Of a stretch of 64,000 bases of DNA, positions 41,691 through 49,519 are shown one piece after another (position 1 is the first letter of the stretch; the number at the start of each line of letters is the position of its first letter). Made by a program: the position numbers and the translations under genes. A model generated the notes under the pieces. The model saw only the letters and a program-made list of their open reading frames with translations, made no database searches and was not told the origin of the DNA. The DNA comes from Pelagibacterium flavum (GTDB lineage: Bacteria > Pseudomonadota > Alphaproteobacteria > Rhizobiales > Devosiaceae): assembly GCF_025854335.1 (NCBI RefSeq), contig NZ_CP107716.1, positions 737,001 through 801,000 on the forward strand, read 5' to 3'.

Positions 41691-42671
41691 CTACATGGGT
41701 TTTTTGAGCCATTTGCCGAGGACGCCCACGATGCCCTCGCGGAACATCAGAACGGCGATGACGAAGATCGTGCCCTGCAGCACGGTGACCCAGGCGCCGA
41801 AGCTGGCGAAATAGTTCTGCATGGTCACGATGATCGCGGCGCCCATTATGGGGCCGAAGACCGTGTGCATGCCGCCCAGCAGCGCCATCAGCACCACTTC
41901 GCCCGACATGGACCAGTGAACGTCGGTCAGCGAGGCGAGTTGGAACACCAGCGCCTTGGTGGCGCCTGCGGCACCGGCCAGGGTAGCCGAGAGCACGAAG
42001 ACGGCCAGCTTGTAGCGATTGACGTGGTACCCCAGCGAGCGGGCGCGGGGCTCGTTTTCGCGTATGGCCTTGAGGACCTGGCCGAAGGGCGAATGGATGA
42101 TGCGGTAAATGAGCAGCAGGCCGCCAAAGGCGATGAACAGGACGAAGAAATAGAACGCGGTGTCGTTCGAAATATCGAAAAGCCCGAACAGCATGTTGCG
42201 CGGCACGGCCTGGATGCCGTCCTCGCCGCCGGTAAAGGGTGCCTGCAGGGCGAAGAAATAGACCATCTGGGCAAAGGCCAGCGTCACCATGGCGAAATAG
42301 ATGCCCTGGCGGCGGATGGCCAGCGCGCCGATCACCAGCCCCAAAAGGGCGGCTGAGCCGGTGCCGAGCAGAATGGAGATTTCGGGCGTGAAGCCCCAGA
42401 CCTTGGCGGCGTGCGCCGAGACGTAGGCCGCGCCGCCGAAATAGGCGGCATGGCCGAACGAGAGCAGGCCGCCATAGCCAAGCAACAGATTGAAGGCGCA
42501 GGCAAACAGCGCAAAGCACAGGACCTTCATCAGAAAGACCGGATAGAGAAAGAGCGGTGCGAGGACAAGGAACACCAGAAGGCCGGCAAAGATCACTATG
42601 TGATGGCGCGGGACGCCCATGGTGCGGCCCTGGGCGCGCGGTGTCGGTTCAGCCAGAGTCTGATCGCTCAT
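41691..42671 (-). CDS. Branched-chain amino acid-type ABC permease (LivM family)
   Basis: A 326-residue inner-membrane permease with about nine TM segments. The family motif G-Y-G-G-L-L-S-F-G-H-A-A-Y-F-G at about 66-80 and the EAA-like loop A-I-R-E-N-E-P-R-A-R-S-L-G-Y at about 210-225 identify LivM. Its ATG directly abuts the livH stop. It forms the transmembrane pore with LivH. The co-transcribed hydroxybutyrate dehydrogenase suggests the cargo may be a short hydroxy or keto acid, or an amide, and not an amino acid. Confidence 0.9.
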   Translation of the reverse strand: MSDQTLAEPTPRAQGRTMGVPRHHIVIFAGLLVFLVLAPLFLYPVFLMKVLCFALFACAFNLLLGYGGLLSFGHAAYFGGAAYVSAHAAKVWGFTPEISILLGTGSAALLGLVIGALAIRRQGIYFAMVTLAFAQMVYFFALQAPFTGGEDGIQAVPRNMLFGLFDISNDTAFYFFVLFIAFGGLLLIYRIIHSPFGQVLKAIRENEPRARSLGYHVNRYKLAVFVLSATLAGAAGATKALVFQLASLTDVHWSMSGEVVLMALLGGMHTVFGPIMGAAIIVTMQNYFASFGAWVTVLQGTIFVIAVLMFREGIVGVLGKWLKKPM

Positions 42672-43559
42672 TTATACGGTCCTTCCGAACAGACCAGCGG
42701 GTTTGACCAAAAGCACGATGGCCATGATGACGAAGATGACGACGGCGGAGCCTTCGGGATAAAACACCCGGGTCAGCCCTTCGACGATCCCAAGGCCGAA
42801 CCCGGTGAGGATGGCCCCGAGGATCGAGCCCATGCCGCCGATCACCACGACGGCGAACACCACGATGATCAGATCGGCGCCCATATTGGGATTGACCGAA
42901 TAGATCGGGGCGGCAAGGACGCCGGCGAGCGCCGCCAGACCTACGCCGAACCCGTAGGTCAGCGTGATGAGACGCGGCACGTTGATGCCGAAGGCGCCCA
43001 CCATTGTGGGGTTTTCGGTGGCGGCGCGCAGATAGGCGCCCAGCGGGGTCTTTTCGATCAAAAACCAGGTGCCAAAGCACACAACGACCGAGGCAACGAC
43101 CACCCAGGCGCGGTAATTGGGCAGGAACATGAAGCCAAGATTGGTGCCCCCCTGCAATTGGGAGGGAATGGTATAGGCCAGGCCCGACACGCCATACTGA
43201 TTGCGGAACAGGCCCTGGATGATCAGCGCCAGACCGAAGGTCAACAGAAGGCCGTAAAGATGGTCGAGATGATAAAGCCTCGAGATCATCAACCGCTCGA
43301 TCACGATGCCTGTCGCGCCGACAATGACCGGGACGAGCAGCAGGGCCCACCAATAGGGAATCCCGGCATAGGTGAGCAGCATCCAGGCCACGAACGCACC
43401 CATCATGTATTGGGCGCCGTGGGTGAAATTGATGATGTTGAGCAGACCGAAGATCACCGCCAGCCCGAGGCTGAGCAGGGCGTAGAACGATCCGTTGATC
43501 AGCCCGAGCAGCAATTGCCCGAACAGGGCGGCAGCCGGAATGCCGAAGATCTCGAACAT
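42672..43559 (-). CDS. Branched-chain amino acid-type ABC permease (LivH family)
   Basis: A 295-residue permease with about eight TM helices. L-G-L-A-V-I-F-G-L-L-N-I-I-N-F-T-H-G-A and the EAA-like A-A-T-E-N-P-T-M-V-G-A-F-G-I-N motif are diagnostic. It lies 170 bases downstream of the binding-protein gene, across a GC-rich hairpin that may lower permease expression relative to the binding protein. livM follows with no gap. Confidence 0.9.
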   Translation of the reverse strand: MFEIFGIPAAALFGQLLLGLINGSFYALLSLGLAVIFGLLNIINFTHGAQYMMGAFVAWMLLTYAGIPYWWALLLVPVIVGATGIVIERLMISRLYHLDHLYGLLLTFGLALIIQGLFRNQYGVSGLAYTIPSQLQGGTNLGFMFLPNYRAWVVVASVVVCFGTWFLIEKTPLGAYLRAATENPTMVGAFGINVPRLITLTYGFGVGLAALAGVLAAPIYSVNPNMGADLIIVVFAVVVIGGMGSILGAILTGFGLGIVEGLTRVFYPEGSAVVIFVIMAIVLLVKPAGLFGRTV

Positions 43560-43588
43560 GGCGTTTGGCTTTCAAAGGCGCTTGAAAA

Positions 43589-43670
43589 GTTTTTGCTCTG
43601 TCGCGTTACCGAACCGGATAACCGGTACCCATCCCCGATCGGGTCGAGGACATGCTTATCCTGGGAACGC
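43589..43670. repeat. Intergenic repeat, family C copy 1
   Basis: TTTTTGCTCTGTCGCGTTACCGA...CTGGGAACGCTC. It shares its ends and order with the copy at 54549-54612 but carries an extra 20 or so bases around CCCCGATCGGGTCG. A-C-C-G-G ... C-C-G-G-T form an inner palindrome. It lies inside the liv operon. Confidence 0.65.
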
Positions 43671-43676
43671 TCCAAT

Positions 43677-43708
43677 GGGACGCGCCGGGGAGGAAACCGG
43701 CGCATCCC
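43677..43708 (-). promoter_or_regulatory. Intra-operon hairpin after the binding-protein gene
   Basis: GGGACGCGCCGG and CCGGCGCATCCC form a twelve-base stem with one mismatch and an eight-base loop. No T-run follows on the minus strand, so it more likely protects the upstream binding-protein mRNA than terminates. Confidence 0.55.
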
Positions 43709-43729
43709 GATTTGTGTCAGCGGTGGAAA

Positions 43730-44926
43730 TTAATCCACCAGCTCGCAGCCGCCCTGGTCGAGCGGGCGGAAGGCGTTTTCGGCCGGGATCGTGTAGCCGA
43801 GTTCATAATAATCCCACGGGCCTTCGGACTGGTCGGGCGATTTGACCCGGAACAGGTACATGTCGTGGATCTTGCGGCCGTCGGCGCGGACTTCACCTTC
43901 GCCGAACAGCGGATCGGATGTCGGCATGGCCTTCATCGCTTCCATGACGGGGCCGGCCTCTACGCTCTGGGTTTCCTCGATGGCCTTGAGATAGTGCAGC
44001 ACGCCCGCATAGACGCCGGCATGGACCATTGTGGGCATGTCGCCATCGTTCTGCTCGGCGAAACGCTGCGACCATTCGCGGGTGCCGTCGTTGAGATCCC
44101 AGTAAAAGCTTTCGGTGAGAACGAGGCCCTGGGCGGTTTCGAGGCCGAGCGCGTGCACGTCGGTGATGAACATCAGAAGCGCCGCCAGCGACTGGCCGGA
44201 CTGGGTGATGCCGAATTCGGAGGCCTGCTTGATGGCGTTGATGGTGTCACCGCCCGCATTGGCGAGACCGATCACCTCGGCCCCCGAGGACTGAGCCTGA
44301 AGCAGGTAGGAGGAGAAATCCTGGCCGGGGAAGGGGTGGCGCACCGTGCCCAGCACTTCGCCGCCGGCCGCTTCGACGACTGCGGCGGTGTCGGTTTCAA
44401 GCGCGTGGCCGAAGGCGTAATCGGCGGTGAGGAAGAACCAGCTGTCGGCGCCGGTTTCCACCATTGCCGAGCCGGTGCCGTTGGCGAGCGCCCAGGTGTC
44501 GTAGGTCCAGTGGATCGTGTTGGGCGAGCATTGCGAGCCCGTCAGGTCCGCCGAGCCGGCGCCGGAATTGATGAAGATCCGGTCTTTCTCGCGGGTGATT
44601 TCATTGACGGCGAGGGCGGCCGATGAGGTGGGAACGTCGAAAATGGCGTGGACGCCCTCTTCATCATACCACTGGCGGGCGATATTGGATGCCACGTCGG
44701 GCTTGTTCTGGTGGTCGGCCGAGATGATTTCGACATTGATGCCCTTGTCGGCAGCCATGAAGTCCTCGACGGCCATCTGGGCGGCGATCACCGAGCCTTC
44801 GCCGGAAAGATCGGCGTAGATGCCCGAGCGATCGTTGAGGACGCCGATCTTGACGTCGATCGCATAGGCCGAACCGGCCATGGCACTGGCCATGGCGAGA
44901 GCCAGGATTGGGGTTGAGATTTTCAA
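43730..44926 (-). CDS. ABC transporter substrate-binding protein (Leu/Ile/Val-binding fold)
   Basis: A 398-residue periplasmic binding protein starting at TTG with GGGAGG eight bases upstream. A signal peptide ends near residue 22 (A-Y-A). The mature part begins V-K-I-G-V-L-N-D-R-S-G-I-Y-A-D and has the two-lobed type I fold (Peripla_BP_6). N-S-G-A-G-S-A-D and T-A-D-Y-A-F-G-H line the expected ligand pocket. The pocket residues do not match the classical LivJ amino-acid set by eye, so the ligand may be a different small acid. Gene order ATPases, binding protein, permeases is somewhat unusual. Confidence 0.87.
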   Translation of the reverse strand: MKISTPILALAMASAMAGSAYAIDVKIGVLNDRSGIYADLSGEGSVIAAQMAVEDFMAADKGINVEIISADHQNKPDVASNIARQWYDEEGVHAIFDVPTSSAALAVNEITREKDRIFINSGAGSADLTGSQCSPNTIHWTYDTWALANGTGSAMVETGADSWFFLTADYAFGHALETDTAAVVEAAGGEVLGTVRHPFPGQDFSSYLLQAQSSGAEVIGLANAGGDTINAIKQASEFGITQSGQSLAALLMFITDVHALGLETAQGLVLTESFYWDLNDGTREWSQRFAEQNDGDMPTMVHAGVYAGVLHYLKAIEETQSVEAGPVMEAMKAMPTSDPLFGEGEVRADGRKIHDMYLFRVKSPDQSEGPWDYYELGYTIPAENAFRPLDQGGCELVD

Positions 44927-44986
44927 TTTGCTATCCTCCCTTGGTGAACGTGGCCGGACGCTTGTCTGGAGCGCTCCGGAGTGGTG

Positions 44987-45715
44987 TCACACGCCCAGAT
45001 AGGCGTGCAGTTTTTCGGTGTTGGCGCCGAGCTCGGCATTGGGGATCATGTCGATCACCCGGCCCTGCTCGACGACGTAGTGGCGGTCTGCCACCGAGGC
45101 GGCGAAGTGAAAGTTCTGCTCCACCAGAACGATCGTGTAACCTTCCGATTTGAGCCGCGAGATGGTGCGGCCGATCTGCTGGACGATGACCGGGGCAAGC
45201 CCTTCGGTGGGTTCATCGAGCAGCAGCATCTTGGCGCCGGTGCGCAGGATGCGGGCAATGGCCAGCATCTGCTGCTCGCCGCCCGAAAGCTTGGTGCCCT
45301 GGCTGTTGAGGCGTTCCTTGAGATTGGGGAACATCTCGAAAATCGTATCGAGCGCCATGCCGCCGGGTTTGACGACCGGGGGCAGCATCAGGTTTTCATC
45401 GACCGAGAGGGACGAGAAAATGGCCCGTTCCTCGGGGCAGAGCGCGATGCCCGCCTTGGCGATGGCGCGCGAGGGGGCGCCGATCAGCTCGCGGCCCTCA
45501 AACTGCACCGAGCCCTTGCGTTTGGCGAGGATGCCCATAATGGCCTTGAGCGTTGTGGTCTTGCCGGCGCCGTTGCGGCCAAGCAGCGTTACGACCTCAC
45601 CGGGCGCCACGTCGAACTCTATGCCGTGCAGCACGTGGCTTTCCCCGTACCAGCCTTCAAGATCCCGGACGGCCAGAAGCGGTGCGGATGCGCTGAGCGG
45701 TTGGGCGCTACTCAT
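44987..45715 (-). CDS. ABC transporter ATP-binding protein (LivF family)
   Basis: A 242-residue ATPase. Walker A is G-R-N-G-A-G-K-T-T, the signature is L-S-G-G-E-Q-Q-M, and Walker B is M-L-L-L-D-E-P-T-E-G-L-A-P. It ends with V-E-Q-N-F and the short LivF tail. The ATG at 45715 overlaps the livG stop by eight bases, so translation is coupled. The Glu-Gln-Gln spacing and length separate it from LivG. Confidence 0.92.
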   Translation of the reverse strand: MSSAQPLSASAPLLAVRDLEGWYGESHVLHGIEFDVAPGEVVTLLGRNGAGKTTTLKAIMGILAKRKGSVQFEGRELIGAPSRAIAKAGIALCPEERAIFSSLSVDENLMLPPVVKPGGMALDTIFEMFPNLKERLNSQGTKLSGGEQQMLAIARILRTGAKMLLLDEPTEGLAPVIVQQIGRTISRLKSEGYTIVLVEQNFHFAASVADRHYVVEQGRVIDMIPNAELGANTEKLHAYLGV

Positions 45716-46466
45716 GGCCAACTCCGATATAGGCTTCAATGACCCGCTCATCGCTGGAAACGGTCGCGTAATCGCCCTCCGCGAGCACCTGACCACGGGC
45801 GAGGACCGTTATGGTGTCGGACAGGTCGGCGACGACCGACAGGTTGTGCTCGACCATCAGCGTGGTGCGGTTGGCGGAAATGCGTTTGATCAGGGCGGAG
45901 ATGCGCTCGACATCCTGCTGGGCCATGCCGGCCATGGGTTCGTCCAGCAGGAGCATCTTGGGTTCGAGAGCGAGGGTCGTGGCAATCTCGAGGGCCCGCT
46001 TGCGGCCATAGGAAAGCTCGTCGGCAGTCACCTCGGCAAAGCCGCTCAAGCCCACCTCATCGATCCGGTGGCGGGCTTCCTCGTCGAAACGGTTGAGCAC
46101 GGTCTGGCTGCGCCAGAAATCGAAACTGTCGCCGCGCCGGCGCTGGAGGGCGACGCGGACATTTTCAAGGACAGTGAGCTTGGGAAACACCGCCGATATC
46201 TGAAACGAGCGCACCATGCCCATCCGCGCGATGTCGGAGGACTGCATGGTGGTGATATCGGCGCCATCGAAGATGATCGAGCCGGCGGTGGGCTGGAGAA
46301 ATTTGGTCAGCAGATTAAAGCAGGTGGTCTTGCCCGCGCCATTGGGGCCGATCAGCGCGTGAATCGAGCCGCGCCTGACATTGAGGTCGACGTTCTTGAC
46401 GGCAAAGAAGCCGGCAAACTGCTTGGTCATGCCTTTGGCCTGAAGGATTATGTCCTGCCCGCTCAT
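45708..46466 (-). CDS. ABC transporter ATP-binding protein (LivG family)
   Basis: A 252-residue ATPase. Walker A is G-P-N-G-A-G-K-T-T, a LivG-type insertion lies at about 85-125, and the conserved region L-S-Y-G-R-K-R-A-L-E-I-A-T-x-L-A and L-L-L-D-E-P-M-A-G-M follow. The ATG at 46466 overlaps the bdhA stop (ATGA) with GGAGG upstream. Another ATG four codons earlier sits directly on that GGAGG and was rejected. Fusion of transport and oxidation genes in one operon supports a joint role. Confidence 0.92.
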   Translation of the reverse strand: MSGQDIILQAKGMTKQFAGFFAVKNVDLNVRRGSIHALIGPNGAGKTTCFNLLTKFLQPTAGSIIFDGADITTMQSSDIARMGMVRSFQISAVFPKLTVLENVRVALQRRRGDSFDFWRSQTVLNRFDEEARHRIDEVGLSGFAEVTADELSYGRKRALEIATTLALEPKMLLLDEPMAGMAQQDVERISALIKRISANRTTLMVEHNLSVVADLSDTITVLARGQVLAEGDYATVSSDERVIEAYIGVGHE

Positions 46467-47254
46467 TTGGCCGTCCATCCTCCATCAATTGAAATTGCCG
46501 CGCCGGTGATCGAGCGGGCGATGTCCGAGCTGAGATAGAGCGCCAGTTCGGCGATTTCCTCGGGCTGGACGAATTGCCGTGTAGGCTGAGGCGCAAGCAT
46601 GACTTTGCGTATCACATCACTCTCGCTCATCTTGTGAACGCGCGCCTGATCGGCGACCTGGGTGGCAACCAGCGGGGTCCAGACATAACCGGGACAGATG
46701 GCGTTCGCGGTAACGCCATATTCGGCCGCTTCGAGCGCGACGGTTTTGGTCAGCCCGACGACGGCGTGCTTGGTCGCGACATAGGCCGATTTATAGGGGG
46801 AGGCGCGCAGGCCGTGCGCCGAAGCAATGTTTATGATCCGGCCCCAGCGATTGGCCTTCATGGCCGGGATGGCGGCGCGGATCGTATGGAAAGCGCTGTC
46901 GAGGCTGATGGCGATGACCCGCTCCCACTCATCGGGCGGAAACTCCTCGATGGCGGCGACGCGCTGGATGCCGGCGTTGTTGACCAGAATGTCGATGGGG
47001 CCGAACCGCTCGATCACCCGGTTGGCGAGGTCCTGGCTCTGGGCCTTGTCGGCAAGGTCGGCATGTTCGTAATGAGGGGCGATGACAGCCTGTGCGCTCA
47101 GGGTGGACATGATCTCGCGGGCCGCGGCGTCATTTTCGAGGCCGTGAACCACGACCTGACACCCCGCCTCGATAAACCGCCGGGCGATGGCATAACCGAT
47201 TCCGCTGGTCGCGCCGGTAATCAGCACGGTTTTTCCCGCAACGCCAATTGTCAC
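46463..47254 (-). CDS. bdhA: 3-hydroxybutyrate dehydrogenase (SDR family)
   Basis: A 263-residue classical SDR that oxidises (R)-3-hydroxybutyrate to acetoacetate with NAD. T-G-A-T-S-G-I-G at 13-20 binds NAD, N-N-A-G-I-Q at about 92-97, catalytic Ser in N-I-A-S-A-H-G, and Y-V-A-T-K-H gives Tyr-x-x-x-Lys. A-S-P-Y-K-S-A-Y-V-A-A/T-K-H-G/A-V-V-G-L-T-K and P-G-Y-V-W-T-P-L-V are close to BdhA. It starts at GTG with GGAG six bases upstream. It is the first gene behind a sigma-54-type promoter and leads the liv genes. Confidence 0.88.
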   Translation of the reverse strand: MTIGVAGKTVLITGATSGIGYAIARRFIEAGCQVVVHGLENDAAAREIMSTLSAQAVIAPHYEHADLADKAQSQDLANRVIERFGPIDILVNNAGIQRVAAIEEFPPDEWERVIAISLDSAFHTIRAAIPAMKANRWGRIINIASAHGLRASPYKSAYVATKHAVVGLTKTVALEAAEYGVTANAICPGYVWTPLVATQVADQARVHKMSESDVIRKVMLAPQPTRQFVQPEEIAELALYLSSDIARSITGAAISIDGGWTAK

Positions 47255-47316
47255 GCTGTCTCCACCCTTTGTTGCCGCGCGTTTTCGATCTTTTTCGCGC
47301 TTGTTGGAGACAGTGT

Positions 47317-47333
47317 TTCAAGATGCGTGCCAA
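47317..47333 (-). promoter_or_regulatory. Sigma-54 (-24/-12) promoter of the bdhA-liv operon
   Basis: Minus-strand TTGGCACG, four bases, TTGAA. It matches the sigma-54 consensus (YTGGCACG-N4-TTGCW) except for one base in the -12 block. It lies 63 bases before the bdhA start, facing the operon, next to a gene for a sigma-54 activator. Confidence 0.85.
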
Positions 47334-47407
47334 GTCGGGTCTGGGCGTGGAAAGAGGCGGATTTGCTCGGCTTTCTCCGACTGCCCATTCGCTGGAGTGA
47401 GCCGGGT

Positions 47408-47445
47408 GTCCAGAAATCCGGACGGGTCGGTTCGGAAAACCGGAC
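47408..47445 (-). promoter_or_regulatory. Paired enhancer-like sites for the sigma-54 activator
   Basis: GTCCAGAAATCCGGAC (47408-47423) and GTTCGGAAAACCGGAC (47430-47445) are repeated with a 22-base period, two helical turns, about 80-110 bases upstream of the -24/-12 promoter and directly after the activator gene. This fits upstream activator sites. Confidence 0.72.
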
Positions 47446-47448
47446 AAA

Positions 47449-48861
47449 TCAGTTGCTCAGATCGTAGCGTTTGAGCTTTTCGTAGAACTGGCTGCGGGAA
47501 ACGCCGAGCAGTTGGGCGGCCCGCGTGCGGCTGCCATCGGCCCGGCGCAGGGCATCGAGAATGGCTTCGCGCTCGGCCCGGGCCCGGGCATGGGCAAGAT
47601 CGGCACCGGTGGTGGCGCTGGAGGATTGTCCGGCCTTGCGGCGCGGCATGGCCCTTGCGATCACGGCTTCGTCCAGCGTCTCATCGGGGGCGATGGCCGC
47701 CGCGCGCTCAAGCACGTTGCGCAGCTCGCGCACATTGCCCGGCCAATCATAATGCGAGAGCAGGGCGATCGCTTCTGGCTCGATGATCCAGCCGCGCATA
47801 TCGGGGGACCGGGGGATGTCTTCGAGCAGGCGCTCGCAGATTATGGCGATGTCGCCGAGCCGGTCACGCAGCGGCGGTACGTTTATGGTCAGGACCGCGA
47901 TGCGGTAATAGAGATCGGCCCGGAAGGTCCTGGCTTCCATGAGCGTTTCAAGATCCTGGGAGGTGGCGGCAATGATGCGCACGTCGATCTTTTTGAGGGC
48001 GTTGGAGCCGAGCGCCTCGATTTCGCCTTCCTGGAGCACGCGCAGGAATTTGGCCTGGATGGAGAGTGGCATGTCGCCGATCTCGTCGAGAAACAGCGTG
48101 CCGCCATGGGCAAGCTCGAACTTTCCGGGCCGGGGCTTTTTTTCCGCGCCGGTATAAGCGCCGGGCGAGACGCCGAAAAATTCCGATTCGAGCAGGGCCT
48201 CGGGGATGGCGGCCATGTTGACGGCGACGAAGGGGCCCTCGGCCCGGTCCGATGCCTGATGGATGGCGTGAGCCAGCAACTCCTTGCCGGTGCCGGTTTC
48301 CCCCAGAATGAGGGCGGGGCCATCGCGCAGGGCAAAGCGGCGGATCTGGGATTTGAGTTCGGTCACCACCTCGCTGACGCCCACGAAATTGGACAGTGAA
48401 TATTTGGTCTGGCGCTCGCGGCTCAAGGCGGCCTGGGCGCGCGAGAGCTGCTTTTGCAGCGTTTCGACCTTCTTGAGAATCGGTTGGAGGTAATCGACGT
48501 TGTCGTAAAACACAAAGCCGATGGCACCCTGCACGCTCCCGTCCTCATCCTTGAGGGGGATGCGGCAGACGACGAGCTGGCGGTCGCCGATCTGCATGAT
48601 GTCGAGCAGGTTGGGGCGGCCGGTTTCAACGACCTTGCGCAATTGCGAATTGGGCAGGATGTCTTCGACGGGCAGACCGAGGGGCTCGAAATCGTCGGCC
48701 ATTTTCAAAAGCCGGCGGTAGCGGCCATCGAGCCAGGTGATCCGGGCCTGGCTGTCCACCATGATGGCGCCCTCGAAATATTCGCGCAAAAGATTGAAGG
48801 CGCCCATTGCCTCCTTGACGAGGGCGGGCGGTGTCATGCCGACTGGATCACGCTGGGCCAT
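47449..48861 (-). CDS. Sigma-54-dependent Fis-family transcriptional activator
   Basis: A 470-residue enhancer-binding protein. An N-terminal PAS-like sensor covers about 20-120, a coiled coil about 123-150, and the AAA+ domain about 158-390 with Walker A G-E-T-G-T-G-K-E at 187-194. The sigma-54 contact loop reads G-A-Y-T-G-A at 234-239, where most relatives have Phe. A C-terminal Fis helix-turn-helix ends the protein (R-T-R-A-A-Q-L-L-G-V-S-R-S-Q-F-Y). It probably senses a small metabolite through PAS and turns on bdhA-liv. The gene is co-directional with its target. Confidence 0.93.
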   Translation of the reverse strand: MAQRDPVGMTPPALVKEAMGAFNLLREYFEGAIMVDSQARITWLDGRYRRLLKMADDFEPLGLPVEDILPNSQLRKVVETGRPNLLDIMQIGDRQLVVCRIPLKDEDGSVQGAIGFVFYDNVDYLQPILKKVETLQKQLSRAQAALSRERQTKYSLSNFVGVSEVVTELKSQIRRFALRDGPALILGETGTGKELLAHAIHQASDRAEGPFVAVNMAAIPEALLESEFFGVSPGAYTGAEKKPRPGKFELAHGGTLFLDEIGDMPLSIQAKFLRVLQEGEIEALGSNALKKIDVRIIAATSQDLETLMEARTFRADLYYRIAVLTINVPPLRDRLGDIAIICERLLEDIPRSPDMRGWIIEPEAIALLSHYDWPGNVRELRNVLERAAAIAPDETLDEAVIARAMPRRKAGQSSSATTGADLAHARARAEREAILDALRRADGSRTRAAQLLGVSRSQFYEKLKRYDLSN

Positions 48862-48943
48862 CTGGTCCTCCTGGCCGTGAGCCTATGCGCGCAATCGCGC
48901 GCCCGCAACCGGGACGCTGAGCGTTTGGAGGCGTGGCCGGCAC

Positions 48944-49333
48944 TTATTCCTGGCGGCTGTCGGTGTCGCGGTCGCGTTGGTAATGTCGGGCGAGCGGGAA
49001 TGGCGGCAGCCAGGACTCGCGGCGGATCGTCCAGCTTTCGTAGGTGGGCACCAGCTGGTCGGGGGCATCGAGGACGCCCAGATGCACTTCGATTTCGTCG
49101 CCGGTGCTGGCAAAGACCGACGAGCCGCAGCGGGGGCAGAAGAACCGCCCCGCATAGTCGCGGGTTTCCCCTTTGATGGTGACGGCATTCTGTGGGAAAA
49201 TCGCGGCGGCATAAAAGAGCGCGCCGTGATGCTTGCGGCAATCGAGACAATGGCAGATGCCGACCCTGTGCGGGCGCCCCGATGCCGTGACCGAGACGTC
49301 ACCGCACAGGCAACCACCGGTAAAACGCTCCAT
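48944..49333 (-). CDS. GFA family protein (glutathione-dependent formaldehyde-activating-like)
   Basis: A 129-residue zinc protein. Cys pairs occur in G-G-C-L-C-G, I-C-H-C-L-D-C and F-C-P-R-C-G-S, matching the two zinc sites of the GFA (Gfa/CENP-V) fold. The ATG at 49333 follows GGGAG. Longer in-frame starts add unconserved residues. The original Gfa was reported to speed S-hydroxymethylglutathione formation, but that role is doubtful for most relatives, so function is left open. It is a single gene. Confidence 0.85.
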   Translation of the reverse strand: MERFTGGCLCGDVSVTASGRPHRVGICHCLDCRKHHGALFYAAAIFPQNAVTIKGETRDYAGRFFCPRCGSSVFASTGDEIEVHLGVLDAPDQLVPTYESWTIRRESWLPPFPLARHYQRDRDTDSRQE

Positions 49334-49428
49334 TCTGGCTCTCCCAAAGGCTTGTATGTCGAGGACATGCATATCCCGGAATTGGGTTAGGCTAATCGAC
49401 ATTGAGGCATTTGTGGTGTGCTCTGTAC

Positions 49429-49460
49429 TGGATTCCGGGAATAGATCCCGGAATGACAGG
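49429..49460 (+). repeat. Short palindromic repeat, family B copy 3
   Basis: CTGGATTCCGGG, AATAGAT, CCCGGAATGACAGG. It is preceded by TTAGGCTAATCGACATTG, as in the copy at 41599. It lies between convergently ending minus-strand genes. Confidence 0.85.
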
Positions 49461-49519
49461 CTGGGGGTGAGGCGGCGGCATCTCCAAATTCGGGCGCCAT
49501 GGTAGAGTGTCGGCTGGTC

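Noticed and set aside
42411-43733. Open frame of 440 codons on the plus strand across livH and livM
   Set aside because: Low-complexity His/Asp/Gly-rich translation opposite two clear permease genes.
44987-46466. LivF or LivG as the missing molybdate ATPase ModC
   Set aside because: Both have Liv-family signatures and lack a TOBE domain, and they are coupled to the liv operon, 31 kb away from modAB.
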